Shown: one piece after another, positions 1 to 6,488 of the stretch
Layout: each line of letters begins with the position of its first letter
Position numbering within the stretch: the stretch's first letter is position 1
From: Anaerobacillus sp.
GTDB taxonomy: Bacteria > Bacillota > Bacilli > Bacillales > Anaerobacillaceae
Assembly (NCBI GenBank): GCA_007118195.1
Contig: SKSA01000130.1
Span: 1 to 17,053 of the forward strand
DNA length: 17,053 bases
Direction of reading: 5' to 3'
Program-made: the position numbers and the translations under genes
The notes under the pieces: generated by a model
Database searches by the model: none
What the model was told of the DNA's origin: nothing
What the model saw: the letters and a program-made list of their open reading frames with translations, nothing else

Positions 1-7
1 AATAAAA

Positions 8-48
8 AAAACGGGAAAAATGCGCCTCAGAGACGTTTCTCCCGTTTT
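8..48 (-). terminator. Rho-independent terminator of the Dcu carrier gene
   Basis: A hairpin with outer arms AAAACGGGA and TCCCGTTTT continues inward, after one mismatch, with AAA/TTT and a short extension. Read on the minus strand it is followed by a run of eight T (the A-run at positions 4-11). It lies 30 bases beyond the stop codon of the carrier. The A/T symmetry of the arms means it could also stop transcription entering from the other side. Confidence 0.8.
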
Positions 49-77
49 CTTCATTCGAAACAAAGTTTACTGAAAAC

Positions 78-1391
78 TTAATAAAATATTAGAACTAGAA
101 TAAATCCAATCGTCACCGAACACACACTAGTAATAAGTCCAGGGGTCATGAAGCTGTGGTTAAAGACATATTTACCAATTTTCGTAGACCCTGTTTGGTC
201 CATATTGATGGCTGCAAGTAATGGTCCATAGTTTGGCATAAAGAAGTAACCATTTACAGCTGGGAACATAGCGATTAAAAATAATGGTGAAATTCCTAAG
301 CTTACCCCTAATGGCATTAAGGCACGAACGGTAGCGGCTTGAGAATTTAACAACACTGATAAGATAAATAGAGCGAATGCAAATATCCAAGGAGCAGCCA
401 TTACTGCATATTGAATCTGGTCTTGAATCACTTCAATATTTGCCCGGAAGAATGTATCTCCCATCCAAGCGACTCCGAAAATAGCGACAACAGCGACGAC
501 ACCAGCTCTAAACACGTTTCCTGTTACAATTTTCTCCACATTTGCTTTACATACTAAGATCATAATCGCTGCCACAGTTAACATGATAATTTGAATCGCG
601 TAAGGCATTGATAATTGAGTGATTTCTCCATTGTTTTCGAATGTAGGTCGTAATTCTGGAAAACTCCCTAAAATAACAACGAGGATAGCCCCTAATAAAA
701 ATAAGTAAACAGCGATTTTTGACTGTTTCGTTACAGTACCTTTTTCTCTTTCTTGTTTCATAGGCATGAGGCCATTTGTCAGGCGACGCTGATACTCAGG
801 ATCATCCTCAAGCTCAAAACCTCTCTTACGAATGATGAAAGAAGTAATCATAATTCCTAGAAACGTTGCTGGAATTGTAATCGAAAGGATTTGTAATAAT
901 GTAATCTCAAATGGTGCTAGTATCGCGAGTAGCGCTACCGTTGCCGCTGAAATAGGACTCGCGGTAATCGCCTGTTGCGATGCAATCACAGCAATTGAAA
1001 GAGGCCGCTCAGGTCGGACCTTCGATTCTTGAGCAACTTCAGATATAACCGGTAAAAGGCTGTACGCCACATGGCCGGTCCCGGCAAAAAAAGTAAATAA
1101 GTAAGTGGTTATTGGCGCCATAAAGGTAATTCGGTTCGGATTTTTTCGAAGCATTTTCTCTGCTAACGAAACAAGGAAGTTTAATCCCCCTGATGCTTGT
1201 AATGCTCCTGCAGCCGTAATAACTGCTAAAATCATTAACATTACATCGATCGGTGGAGCGGTAGGCTGTAATTGAAAACCAAAAGTTAAAATAGCTAAAC
1301 CAACACCACCCATGACACCTAAACCAACACCACCAATTCTAGCGCCTATTAAAATACATGCTAAAACAATAATGAATTGTACCCAAATCAT
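78..1391 (-). CDS. Anaerobic C4-dicarboxylate transporter, DcuA/DcuB family
   Basis: This 437-residue protein is almost entirely hydrophobic, with many membrane spans, and has the usual length of the DcuA/DcuB family. Recognisable family stretches are the start (MIWVQFIIVLACILIGARIGG), the segment FFAGTGHVAYSLLPVISEVA near residue 100 and the segment IAVIASQQAITASPISAATV near residue 135. Members exchange fumarate, malate or aspartate for succinate across the cytoplasmic membrane during fumarate respiration. The start is supported by GGAGGAG six bases upstream (minus-strand 1404-1398). It is transcribed alone, divergently from the sensor operon, and an FNR-like operator lies 83-100 bases upstream of the ATG, which fits anaerobic induction. 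Which paralogue (DcuA or DcuB) cannot be decided here, so no symbol is given. Family assignment is firm; the substrate is inferred from the family. Confidence 0.93.
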   Translation of the reverse strand: MIWVQFIIVLACILIGARIGGVGLGVMGGVGLAILTFGFQLQPTAPPIDVMLMILAVITAAGALQASGGLNFLVSLAEKMLRKNPNRITFMAPITTYLFTFFAGTGHVAYSLLPVISEVAQESKVRPERPLSIAVIASQQAITASPISAATVALLAILAPFEITLLQILSITIPATFLGIMITSFIIRKRGFELEDDPEYQRRLTNGLMPMKQEREKGTVTKQSKIAVYLFLLGAILVVILGSFPELRPTFENNGEITQLSMPYAIQIIMLTVAAIMILVCKANVEKIVTGNVFRAGVVAVVAIFGVAWMGDTFFRANIEVIQDQIQYAVMAAPWIFAFALFILSVLLNSQAATVRALMPLGVSLGISPLFLIAMFPAVNGYFFMPNYGPLLAAINMDQTGSTKIGKYVFNHSFMTPGLITSVCSVTIGFILVLIFY

Positions 1392-1473
1392 GAATTTCTC
1401 CTCCGTTAATTAATTAAAGTGATAAAGAGTATATCACCTTATTATACAGATTTTATTTTATTAGTAAACTGAT

Positions 1474-1491
1474 TTGTGAACATAATCACAA
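1474..1491 (-). promoter_or_regulatory. FNR/CRP-type operator upstream of the Dcu carrier
   Basis: The 18-base element TTGTGAACATAATCACAA is an inverted repeat that matches the Bacillus FNR consensus TGTGA-N6-TCACA exactly. On the minus strand, TAAAAT (1455-1450) and TATAAT (1446-1441) are both possible -10 boxes. They would put the operator centre about 39.5 or 48.5 bases before the start of transcription. The first is close to the -41.5 spacing usual for FNR activation. No strong -35 hexamer is visible, as expected for an activator-dependent promoter. FNR is the natural reader given the gene, but a CRP-family paralogue could bind the same sequence. Confidence 0.72.
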
Positions 1492-1545
1492 TATTGTTAA
1501 ATTGATGCCGTTTTCATTAATTTGGAGGAGAAACGATAAAAATCG

Positions 1546-1595
1546 ACAAAATTCGGGTGGTCACAGTGACATAACTCGGGGAGTGACAGGCACCT
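1546..1595 (+). repeat. Dispersed short repeat, copy 1
   Basis: Two blocks, ACAAAATTCGG (1546-1556) and GAGTGACAGGCACCT (1581-1595), recur in the same order at 11850-11876. Here 24 bases separate them, including the palindrome GTCACAGTGAC (1560-1570); in the second copy only one base does. The 15-base block is followed by a good -10 box, so the repeat provides the apparent -35 element of the sensor operon. Confidence 0.7.
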
Positions 1596-1611
1596 ATCAC
1601 ATCTTTATAAT
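1583..1611 (+). promoter_or_regulatory. Sigma-A-like promoter of the binding protein-kinase-regulator operon
   Basis: GTGACA at 1583-1588 (one mismatch to TTGACA) and a perfect TATAAT at 1606-1611 are separated by exactly 17 bases. Transcription would start near 1618, about 29 bases before the first ATG. The -35 hexamer lies inside the dispersed repeat GAGTGACAGGCACCT. Confidence 0.6.
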
Positions 1612-1646
1612 TAAAGTGAATGTAGGGGAAAAGGGGGATTTTTTGT

Positions 1647-2576
1647 ATGAGAAAATATATCATTTTTTCAATCGCTATGTTTGTCATCTTTATAAGCAGT
1701 GCTTGCACCGTGAATAAAGAAGAATCAATCATACAAATTAGTCAAGAAGTATCAGAAACAAGTCCAATCGATCAGAAAATAGAAGAAGAGGAGATATTAA
1801 AATTTGCGATTCTTTCGAATGTCTCGATTAAAGAAACATATCGGACACATTATGGTTTTGTTCGTTTAGTTGAAAAAACTTTAGGAAAGCCCGTCGAAAT
1901 CATACAGAAAAAAACGTATGACGAGGTTTTGAAAGCTTTTGAAACTGGAGAAGTGGATTTAGGCTTTGTTTGTGGTTATTTATCAGTCTTAGGTGATGAA
2001 AAAGGAATTATGGATAAACTCGTTATGCCAATTGTAGGTGGGGAGAGGAAATATACTTCTTATATTATTACGAAAGATACTGAGGAAATCAATACACTAT
2101 TTGATTTACAAGGCAAGAGCTTTGCTTTTTCCGATCCCTCATCTTTTTCAGGGTATTTAGTCCCGAAGCATTTGATTAAAACTGCAGGATTTGATTTTGA
2201 CCAATTCTTTTCAAGCAGCTTCTTCACATATAGTCACGATCATTCTGTCGCCGCTGTTGCCAATGATCTTGTAGATGCAACCGCAGTTTACAGTACAAGC
2301 TATGAAAAATTAAAAAGTGAGAACAGTCCGTTAGTTAAAGAAACGAAAGTGATTGCTGAAGGACCTTATGTAGGGAATCACCCTATTGTTGTGAACCCAG
2401 AGATGGATGAATTCTTTAGAGAGGAACTGAAAGAAATCTTTTTAAATATGCATAACGATGAAGAAGGTAAAGCGGTGTTAAATCGACTAAATTATGATTA
2501 TTTTGTAGAAGTTGATGAAGATTTATATTATCCGATTCTATCGATGATCAATGATTTGGGGAATAGCGATGACTAA
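1647..2576 (+). CDS. PhnD-like periplasmic-binding lipoprotein, probable sensor partner
   Basis: The 309-residue protein starts with a lipoprotein signal (MRKYIIFSIAMFVIFISSAC; lipid-bearing Cys20) and then a short acidic linker. The mature part is a type 2 periplasmic-binding fold of the PhnD class (phosphate/phosphite/phosphonate-type). It has the characteristic FSDPSSFSGYLVPKHLI near residues 161-177 and SHDHSVAAVANDLVDATAV near 196-214. AAGGGGG at 1631-1637 supports the start. The stop overlaps the start of the histidine kinase downstream (ATGACTAA), and no ABC permease or ATPase is nearby, so a role as ligand receptor for the kinase is more likely than transport. AioX and ArrX, PhnD-like proteins of arsenic-sensing AioXSR/ArrXSR systems, are known precedents. 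The ligand cannot be predicted; an oxyanion is a reasonable guess. Confidence 0.85.
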   Translation: MRKYIIFSIAMFVIFISSACTVNKEESIIQISQEVSETSPIDQKIEEEEILKFAILSNVSIKETYRTHYGFVRLVEKTLGKPVEIIQKKTYDEVLKAFETGEVDLGFVCGYLSVLGDEKGIMDKLVMPIVGGERKYTSYIITKDTEEINTLFDLQGKSFAFSDPSSFSGYLVPKHLIKTAGFDFDQFFSSSFFTYSHDHSVAAVANDLVDATAVYSTSYEKLKSENSPLVKETKVIAEGPYVGNHPIVVNPEMDEFFREELKEIFLNMHNDEEGKAVLNRLNYDYFVEVDEDLYYPILSMINDLGNSDD

Positions 2577-4437
2577 ACTACTACTAAAAAACCTAAGAAA
2601 TACAAGTGTAAAAATGAAAGTTCTTGGTATTACACTAGGGCTTGTCTTATTAATGGGGATTACGAGCATATTTGTTGTAAGAGAGTCATTAGTAATAAAA
2701 TTATCAGAAGATCTTGATCGGCGTGCGATTTCGATTGCTAGCGATTTATCGTCACGAACGACAGATTTTACGATTTTACACGACCTTTATAGTTTGCATA
2801 AATTACTACAACAAACCAAAAGTAATAATCCAGATATTGAATATATATTTATTCTCGATCATCAAGGAGAAGAAGTTCTCATTCATACATTAGGAAGTAA
2901 ATATGATGTAACTCGCCAATTGATCGAATTTAATCATATTAACGAATTAGAAGAAAATGAGTATCAAATGGTGTCCTATCTATCGGAAAACGGGGTGATT
3001 CATGACGTTGTGGCTCCAATTTTAGATGGCGACGTCGGTTACGTGAGAGTCGGGCTAAATGAAAACCAGATTAAAGCGACCATCAATGACCTTAGTTTTA
3101 TCATTATAATATCAACAACAGTTATATCTATTATCGGATTTATTATATCGTTTATTTTAACGAAAATTATTTATAAAGATTTATTAAAATTGATCAAAGT
3201 GAGTAAGGAAGTAGGAAAAGGGAATTTAAATACTAAGGTAGAAATTGAATCAAAAGATGAAATTGGTTTATTAGGTGAAGAGTTTAATACAATGATTGAT
3301 CGCTTGAGGACAAAGAACGATGAAAATATGGCTTATTTACAAGAACTTCAAATGAGAAATAATGAGTTATCACTATTGCACCAGCTATCTGTAACTTTTT
3401 TAGATGGTGACAGCTTTCATAAACATCTTAATCATACGGCAAAAAAATTGAAGGAAGATTTAAACCTCCAATGCTGTTATATCGAAATTAGTTTAAATGA
3501 CGAAAAAATTCAAACTTTTCACGGGAACGGTAGTGGAAATTGCGATAATTGTGTGGTTAACGGCGGGGCTAAATGCTTCGGTCCCGAAAATTATCATATT
3601 TTTCCTTTAGAGACGAGTAAACAAAATACAGGGAAAGTTTCAATTTGTTTCAAAGAAGATCCAGATGAAGTTACGCTTAAATTTATTAATTCATTTATTC
3701 GTCAACTATCTGTTATTGTAGAGAACGCGTTATTATGGCAAGAGATCAAATATAAAGAGGAATTACGCTTAAAACTACTAGAACGTGTCATTTCAGCGCA
3801 AGAAGAAGAACGAAAACGTATTGCTCGTGAGCTTCACGATGAAACGAGTCAGTCACTCGCTACGATTGTTCTTGGGGTTACGATGTTAGAAGAAACTGAA
3901 CAAGATCAACAACTCCGAAATAAGTTAACAGATTTAAGGAAAATAACTGAAAAAACCATTGATGAAGTTCACTATCTATCATGGTCATTGAGACCAAGTG
4001 CTTTAGATGATTACGGCTTGTTACCAGCTATAAAAAAGTATGCTGAGGAATTTAAGAAAAAATATGATATAGAAGTGGATATTCAAGTAATCGGCTTTGA
4101 AGAAATTCGCCTTCCATCGGTTGTTGAAATCTCGATTTATCGGGTAATTCAAGAGGCATTAACGAATGCGGCGCGACACGCAGATGCTGAAAATATAAGT
4201 ATTATTATAAAGCATGTAAAAAATGTGGTTAGTTTTATTATCGAGGATGATGGAAACGGTTTTAATGCTAAAGAAACGGTTAACAGAAAACTAACAAAAA
4301 ATCACCTTGGATTAAAAGGAATGCAAGAACGAATAGAATCAATTGGTGGTCGTTTCTTCATTGAATCTAACCCAGGCATGGGGACTTCGATTTACGTAAA
4401 TGATATAAAAATTGGTGGTGTTGATTATGAAAGTTAA
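2569..4437 (+). CDS. NarX-like sensor histidine kinase with a cysteine cluster
   Basis: This membrane kinase has 622 residues. Order: membrane span near 17-37, extracytoplasmic sensor domain about 38-173 (EYIFILDHQGEE resembles a Cache-type core), second span about 176-197, HAMP about 198-250, GAF-like central domain about 265-395, then HisKA_3 with phosphoacceptor His423 in RELHDETSQSLA, and the ATPase domain (N box near 528-536, DDGNGF 560-565). The central domain carries Cys302, Cys303, Cys325, Cys328, Cys336 and Cys360. NarX-type kinases have a cysteine cluster here, and NreB uses cysteines for an Fe-S oxygen sensor. The ATG at 2569 is chosen over the in-frame ATG at 2551 because GGGGA lies eight bases upstream and it overlaps the preceding stop. 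Signals probably come both from the binding protein outside and from redox state inside. Confidence 0.9.
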   Translation: MTKLLLKNLRNTSVKMKVLGITLGLVLLMGITSIFVVRESLVIKLSEDLDRRAISIASDLSSRTTDFTILHDLYSLHKLLQQTKSNNPDIEYIFILDHQGEEVLIHTLGSKYDVTRQLIEFNHINELEENEYQMVSYLSENGVIHDVVAPILDGDVGYVRVGLNENQIKATINDLSFIIIISTTVISIIGFIISFILTKIIYKDLLKLIKVSKEVGKGNLNTKVEIESKDEIGLLGEEFNTMIDRLRTKNDENMAYLQELQMRNNELSLLHQLSVTFLDGDSFHKHLNHTAKKLKEDLNLQCCYIEISLNDEKIQTFHGNGSGNCDNCVVNGGAKCFGPENYHIFPLETSKQNTGKVSICFKEDPDEVTLKFINSFIRQLSVIVENALLWQEIKYKEELRLKLLERVISAQEEERKRIARELHDETSQSLATIVLGVTMLEETEQDQQLRNKLTDLRKITEKTIDEVHYLSWSLRPSALDDYGLLPAIKKYAEEFKKKYDIEVDIQVIGFEEIRLPSVVEISIYRVIQEALTNAARHADAENISIIIKHVKNVVSFIIEDDGNGFNAKETVNRKLTKNHLGLKGMQERIESIGGRFFIESNPGMGTSIYVNDIKIGGVDYES

Positions 4438-5089
4438 AATCTTATTAGTTGATGATCATGACGCATTATTATCAGGAATAAAGCTCTGGTTGTCTCAAGT
4501 AGATGAATGGGAAGTAGTTGCTGAAGCTTCAAGTGGTGAGGAAGCGATTGAGTTAACAAGGTCACTTAAACCAGACTTAGTTTTAATGGATATTTCGATG
4601 CCGGGAATTGGTGGCATTGGCGCCTTAGAAAAAATAAAAGAAGATAACCCGAACGTAAAAGTATTAATGCTTACGATGCATTCTGAAGAAGAGTATTTAA
4701 AAAGAGCTTTAAGAAAAGGTGCATCAGGATTTGTGCTTAAGAAGGCAGCGCATACTGAACTCATTTCAGCTATTAATACGGTTCTTTCTGGGGAAACGTA
4801 CATTTATCCATCTTTAACGAATCTTTTAATTAAAGGGTTTGTAGGGAAAGATGAGGAGGATAAAGAGGGACAAAGCTCAAAACGAAGCTTACTTAGTGAG
4901 CGAGAAGAAGAAGTCTTAAAATATATCGCATTAGGTTTTACGTATGGAGAAATTGCTAAGCAGTTGTTTGTAAGTATAAAAACAGTAGAAGCGTATAAAA
5001 GTAGAATATCTGAGAAGTTAAAGTTGAAGCGGAGGTCAGAGTTAGTAAGGTTCGCAATTGATGAAGGGTTAATTTCAATCAATGAATAA
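4427..5089 (+). CDS. NarL/FixJ-family response regulator
   Basis: The 220-residue protein has a receiver domain (Asp9 and Asp10, phosphoacceptor Asp55 in LVLMDISMPG, Thr83, Lys105) and a LuxR-type helix-turn-helix at about 153-215 (LSEREEEVLKYIALGFTYGE, then IAKQLFVSIKTVEAY). ATG 4427 overlaps the kinase stop by 11 bases and follows GGTGGTG, so the two are translationally coupled; a TTG 15 bases upstream is a less likely start. It is the cognate partner of the NarX-like kinase. It may act on the cytochrome, apbE or Dcu genes around it, but no site for it could be demonstrated. Confidence 0.93.
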   Translation: MKVKILLVDDHDALLSGIKLWLSQVDEWEVVAEASSGEEAIELTRSLKPDLVLMDISMPGIGGIGALEKIKEDNPNVKVLMLTMHSEEEYLKRALRKGASGFVLKKAAHTELISAINTVLSGETYIYPSLTNLLIKGFVGKDEEDKEGQSSKRSLLSEREEEVLKYIALGFTYGEIAKQLFVSIKTVEAYKSRISEKLKLKRRSELVRFAIDEGLISINE

Positions 5090-5115
5090 TTGACAACCTA
5101 ATTGAGTATATGTCA

Positions 5116-5157
5116 GGAAAACCCCTTATTTTTATATAGGGGTTTTCCCTATTATTT
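5116..5157 (+). terminator. Rho-independent terminator of the first sensor operon
   Basis: GGAAAACCCC (5116-5125) pairs perfectly with GGGGTTTTCC (5139-5148), extended inward by one T-A pair. An AT-rich tail (TATTATTTTAT) follows. It lies 27 bases after the response regulator stop and separates the sensor operon from the FNR-type operator of the cytochrome gene. Confidence 0.85.
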
Positions 5158-5228
5158 TATAGGATCTTCTCTACCGGGTATATGATTTTTACTACTAAAA
5201 CCTTTCCTTCCAATATGAAATAATAAAG

Positions 5229-5246
5229 GTGTGATAAAAATCACAC
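5229..5246 (+). promoter_or_regulatory. FNR/CRP-type operator upstream of the hexaheme cytochrome
   Basis: GTGTGATAAAAATCACAC is a perfect 18-base inverted repeat matching TGTGA-N6-TCACA. An activator at -41.5 would place transcription start near 5279 and the -10 region near 5267-5272, where the sequence is AT-rich (AATTAAAAC) but has no consensus hexamer. The untranslated leader would be about 30 bases to the leader ORF. With the operator at 1474-1491 this makes two exact matches in the window, both in front of anaerobic-respiration-type genes. Confidence 0.75.
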
Positions 5247-5310
5247 GATTTTTCATAGTGTCGAATTAAAACTCATTTTTAGCAGTGTTTAGAAGTTTAG
5301 GGGGAGCATT

Positions 5311-5364
5311 ATGTTAACACAAAAAAAGAATGAGTCAAAAAAGGAAGGTGACAGGAATGTTTAA
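5311..5364 (+). CDS. Putative 17-codon leader ORF overlapping the cytochrome start
   Basis: ATG 5311 follows the strong ribosome site AGGGGGAG (5299-5306). It opens a 17-codon frame, MLTQKKNESKKEGDRNV, that stops at 5362-5364. The end overlaps the first codons of the cytochrome (ATG 5357) in another frame. The geometry is that of a translationally coupled leader peptide. Alternatively, the true cytochrome N-terminus is here and a one-base error or indel in the A-run at 5321-5327 separates the frames: removing one A joins this start to the cytochrome frame. There is no evidence that the peptide itself has a function. Confidence 0.35.
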   Translation: MLTQKKNESKKEGDRNV

Positions 5365-6295
5365 AAACATTAATAAGAAGTTATCATTAATTATTTTAGC
5401 AAGTGTATTCATAGGGATCGTCATCGCCGTTGTTGCCAATCAAGGAGCTAGTGCGACATCTGATGATAGTTTTTGTTTAAGTTGTCATGATGTACCTGAG
5501 TTTAAGGAAAATTTTGAAGCTACTCCACATGCACAAGTGGGTTGTATAAATTGTCATGGAGATGGCTTCATCAAAGATAAAGTTAAAGGTGCTTCTAAAG
5601 CATTTAGTACGATTACTGGACAGTTAGATCCGAATGATTACTCGGCAATAAAAGCAGAGGTGCCAAATGACCGGTGTTTATCTTGTCACAACATTGATAA
5701 CATCAGCCGAGACCAAGGTGTTGTAACAATGCACGAAGGTTTTGTTACAGGCGAAAGTGACACTGCTTGTACATCATGTCATAATGTACAGTTTTTCCAT
5801 GGAGATCTTGTTGGTTCTACAAAATCATCAGATGAGGCAACTGATGAAGGTGATGCAGTAGCTGAAGTTGTAGAAGTAACTGCAGACGTTTTATATAGCG
5901 ATAGCTGTGCCAATTGTCATGGAGATGACTTACAAGGAGCAGTTTACGCTGAACCGATTTCAGGCATGCCGTATGCAAACCTATTAGATAAGCTTGAAGA
6001 CGGTCATGGTGGAATTGATGAAGCTGAACATGCAGAACTGTTATCAGAGTGGATATCAAATTACGCAGGAGATGCAACTGAAGAAGATGGAGGAGCAGTA
6101 TCAGTCGACCCAGAAGGTTTATATAGCGATAGCTGTGCAAATTGTCATGGTGACGACTTACAAGGAGCAGTTTACGCTGAACCGATTTCAGGAATGCCGT
6201 ATGCAGACTTATTAGATAAGCTTGAAGACGGTCATGGTGGAATTGATGATACCGAAAGTGCAGAAAGTTTGTCACAATGGATTTCAGAACAATAA
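5357..6295 (+). CDS. Membrane-anchored hexaheme c-type cytochrome: NapC/NrfH-like domain plus two tandem monoheme domains
   Basis: The protein has 312 residues from ATG 5357, which is preceded by AAGGAAGGTGAC; an in-frame ATG at 5330 adds nine residues. A membrane anchor (about 9-30) is followed by four CXXCH motifs (Cys40, 63, 107, 138) in a NapC/NirT/NrfH-like arrangement, then an acidic linker (about 155-178). Two class I-like cytochrome modules follow, each with CANCHGDDLQG (Cys184 and Cys260) and a likely Met ligand in SGMPY (Met204, Met280). The modules repeat at exactly 76 residues and are nearly identical over about 45 residues. NapC-type proteins oxidise menaquinol and pass electrons outward; the extra hemes would extend the wire beyond the membrane. 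It has its own FNR-type operator and terminator. Electron partners, such as the FMN lipoprotein, are inferred from proximity. Confidence 0.9.
   Translation: MFKNINKKLSLIILASVFIGIVIAVVANQGASATSDDSFCLSCHDVPEFKENFEATPHAQVGCINCHGDGFIKDKVKGASKAFSTITGQLDPNDYSAIKAEVPNDRCLSCHNIDNISRDQGVVTMHEGFVTGESDTACTSCHNVQFFHGDLVGSTKSSDEATDEGDAVAEVVEVTADVLYSDSCANCHGDDLQGAVYAEPISGMPYANLLDKLEDGHGGIDEAEHAELLSEWISNYAGDATEEDGGAVSVDPEGLYSDSCANCHGDDLQGAVYAEPISGMPYADLLDKLEDGHGGIDDTESAESLSQWISEQ
5891..6286 (+). repeat. In-frame tandem duplication of a monoheme cytochrome module
   Basis: Copy 1 is 5891-6058 and copy 2 is 6119-6286, with a 228-base period. Long stretches are identical at DNA level, including TTATATAGCGATAGCTGTGC at the start of each copy, apart from a few third-position changes. 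Divergence concentrates in the last 15 codons, and the intervening linker is acidic. This indicates a recent duplication or continuing gene conversion. Confidence 0.9.
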
Positions 6296-6313
6296 AAGAT
6301 GAGTTAATAAAAG

Positions 6314-6345
6314 AATCTCTTACCTACTAAAGGTAGGAGATTTTT
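6314..6345 (+). terminator. Rho-independent terminator of the cytochrome gene
   Basis: AATCTC-T-TACCT pairs with AGGTA-G-GAGATT around a five-base loop, giving a 12-pair stem with one T-G pair, followed by TTTTT. It begins 19 bases after the cytochrome stop. The cytochrome is therefore probably a single-gene transcript, separate from apbE. Confidence 0.88.
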
Positions 6346-6380
6346 GGCGTACAAGCTGGTTTTAGGCTTATTTTAATTAA

Positions 6381-6409
6381 TTGACACTAAAATGTCTGCA
6401 CCCTATAAA
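6381..6409 (+). promoter_or_regulatory. Sigma-A-like promoter of the flavin transferase gene
   Basis: Perfect TTGACA (6381-6386) and TATAAA (6404-6409) are separated by 17 bases. Transcription would start near 6416, leaving a leader of about 73 bases with no evident hairpin. Such a near-consensus promoter suggests activator-independent expression of apbE, unlike the cytochrome. Confidence 0.75.
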
Positions 6410-6488
6410 GGAAATTTGAAATTTGAATGTTATCATTGACTATCAGAAAGTATTCAAGCCATCAGCTATGTTTGAAAGAAGGAGATAA

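Noticed and set aside
1418..1438. GTGATA...TATCAC inverted repeat before the Dcu carrier as a second FNR site
   Set aside because: The GTGA and TCAC halves are 11 bases apart rather than 6, so it does not fit the FNR spacing. It may be a weak leader hairpin.
1502..1717. 71-codon plus-strand frame across the sensor-operon promoter
   Set aside because: It spans the promoter and dispersed repeat and overlaps the well-supported lipoprotein start in another frame. It has no coherent protein character.
5322..5328. A-AAA-AAG slippery heptamer in the leader ORF
   Set aside because: A -1 shift here reaches a TGA at 5331-5333 after one codon. The cytochrome frame is +1 relative to the leader ORF, so classical -1 frameshifting would not produce a fusion.
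5817..6275. 152-codon open frame on the minus strand within the cytochrome
   Set aside because: It is rich in Leu, His and Gln because it is the antisense of repeated acidic and heme-motif codons. It has no ribosome site, and the plus-strand frame has six heme motifs.
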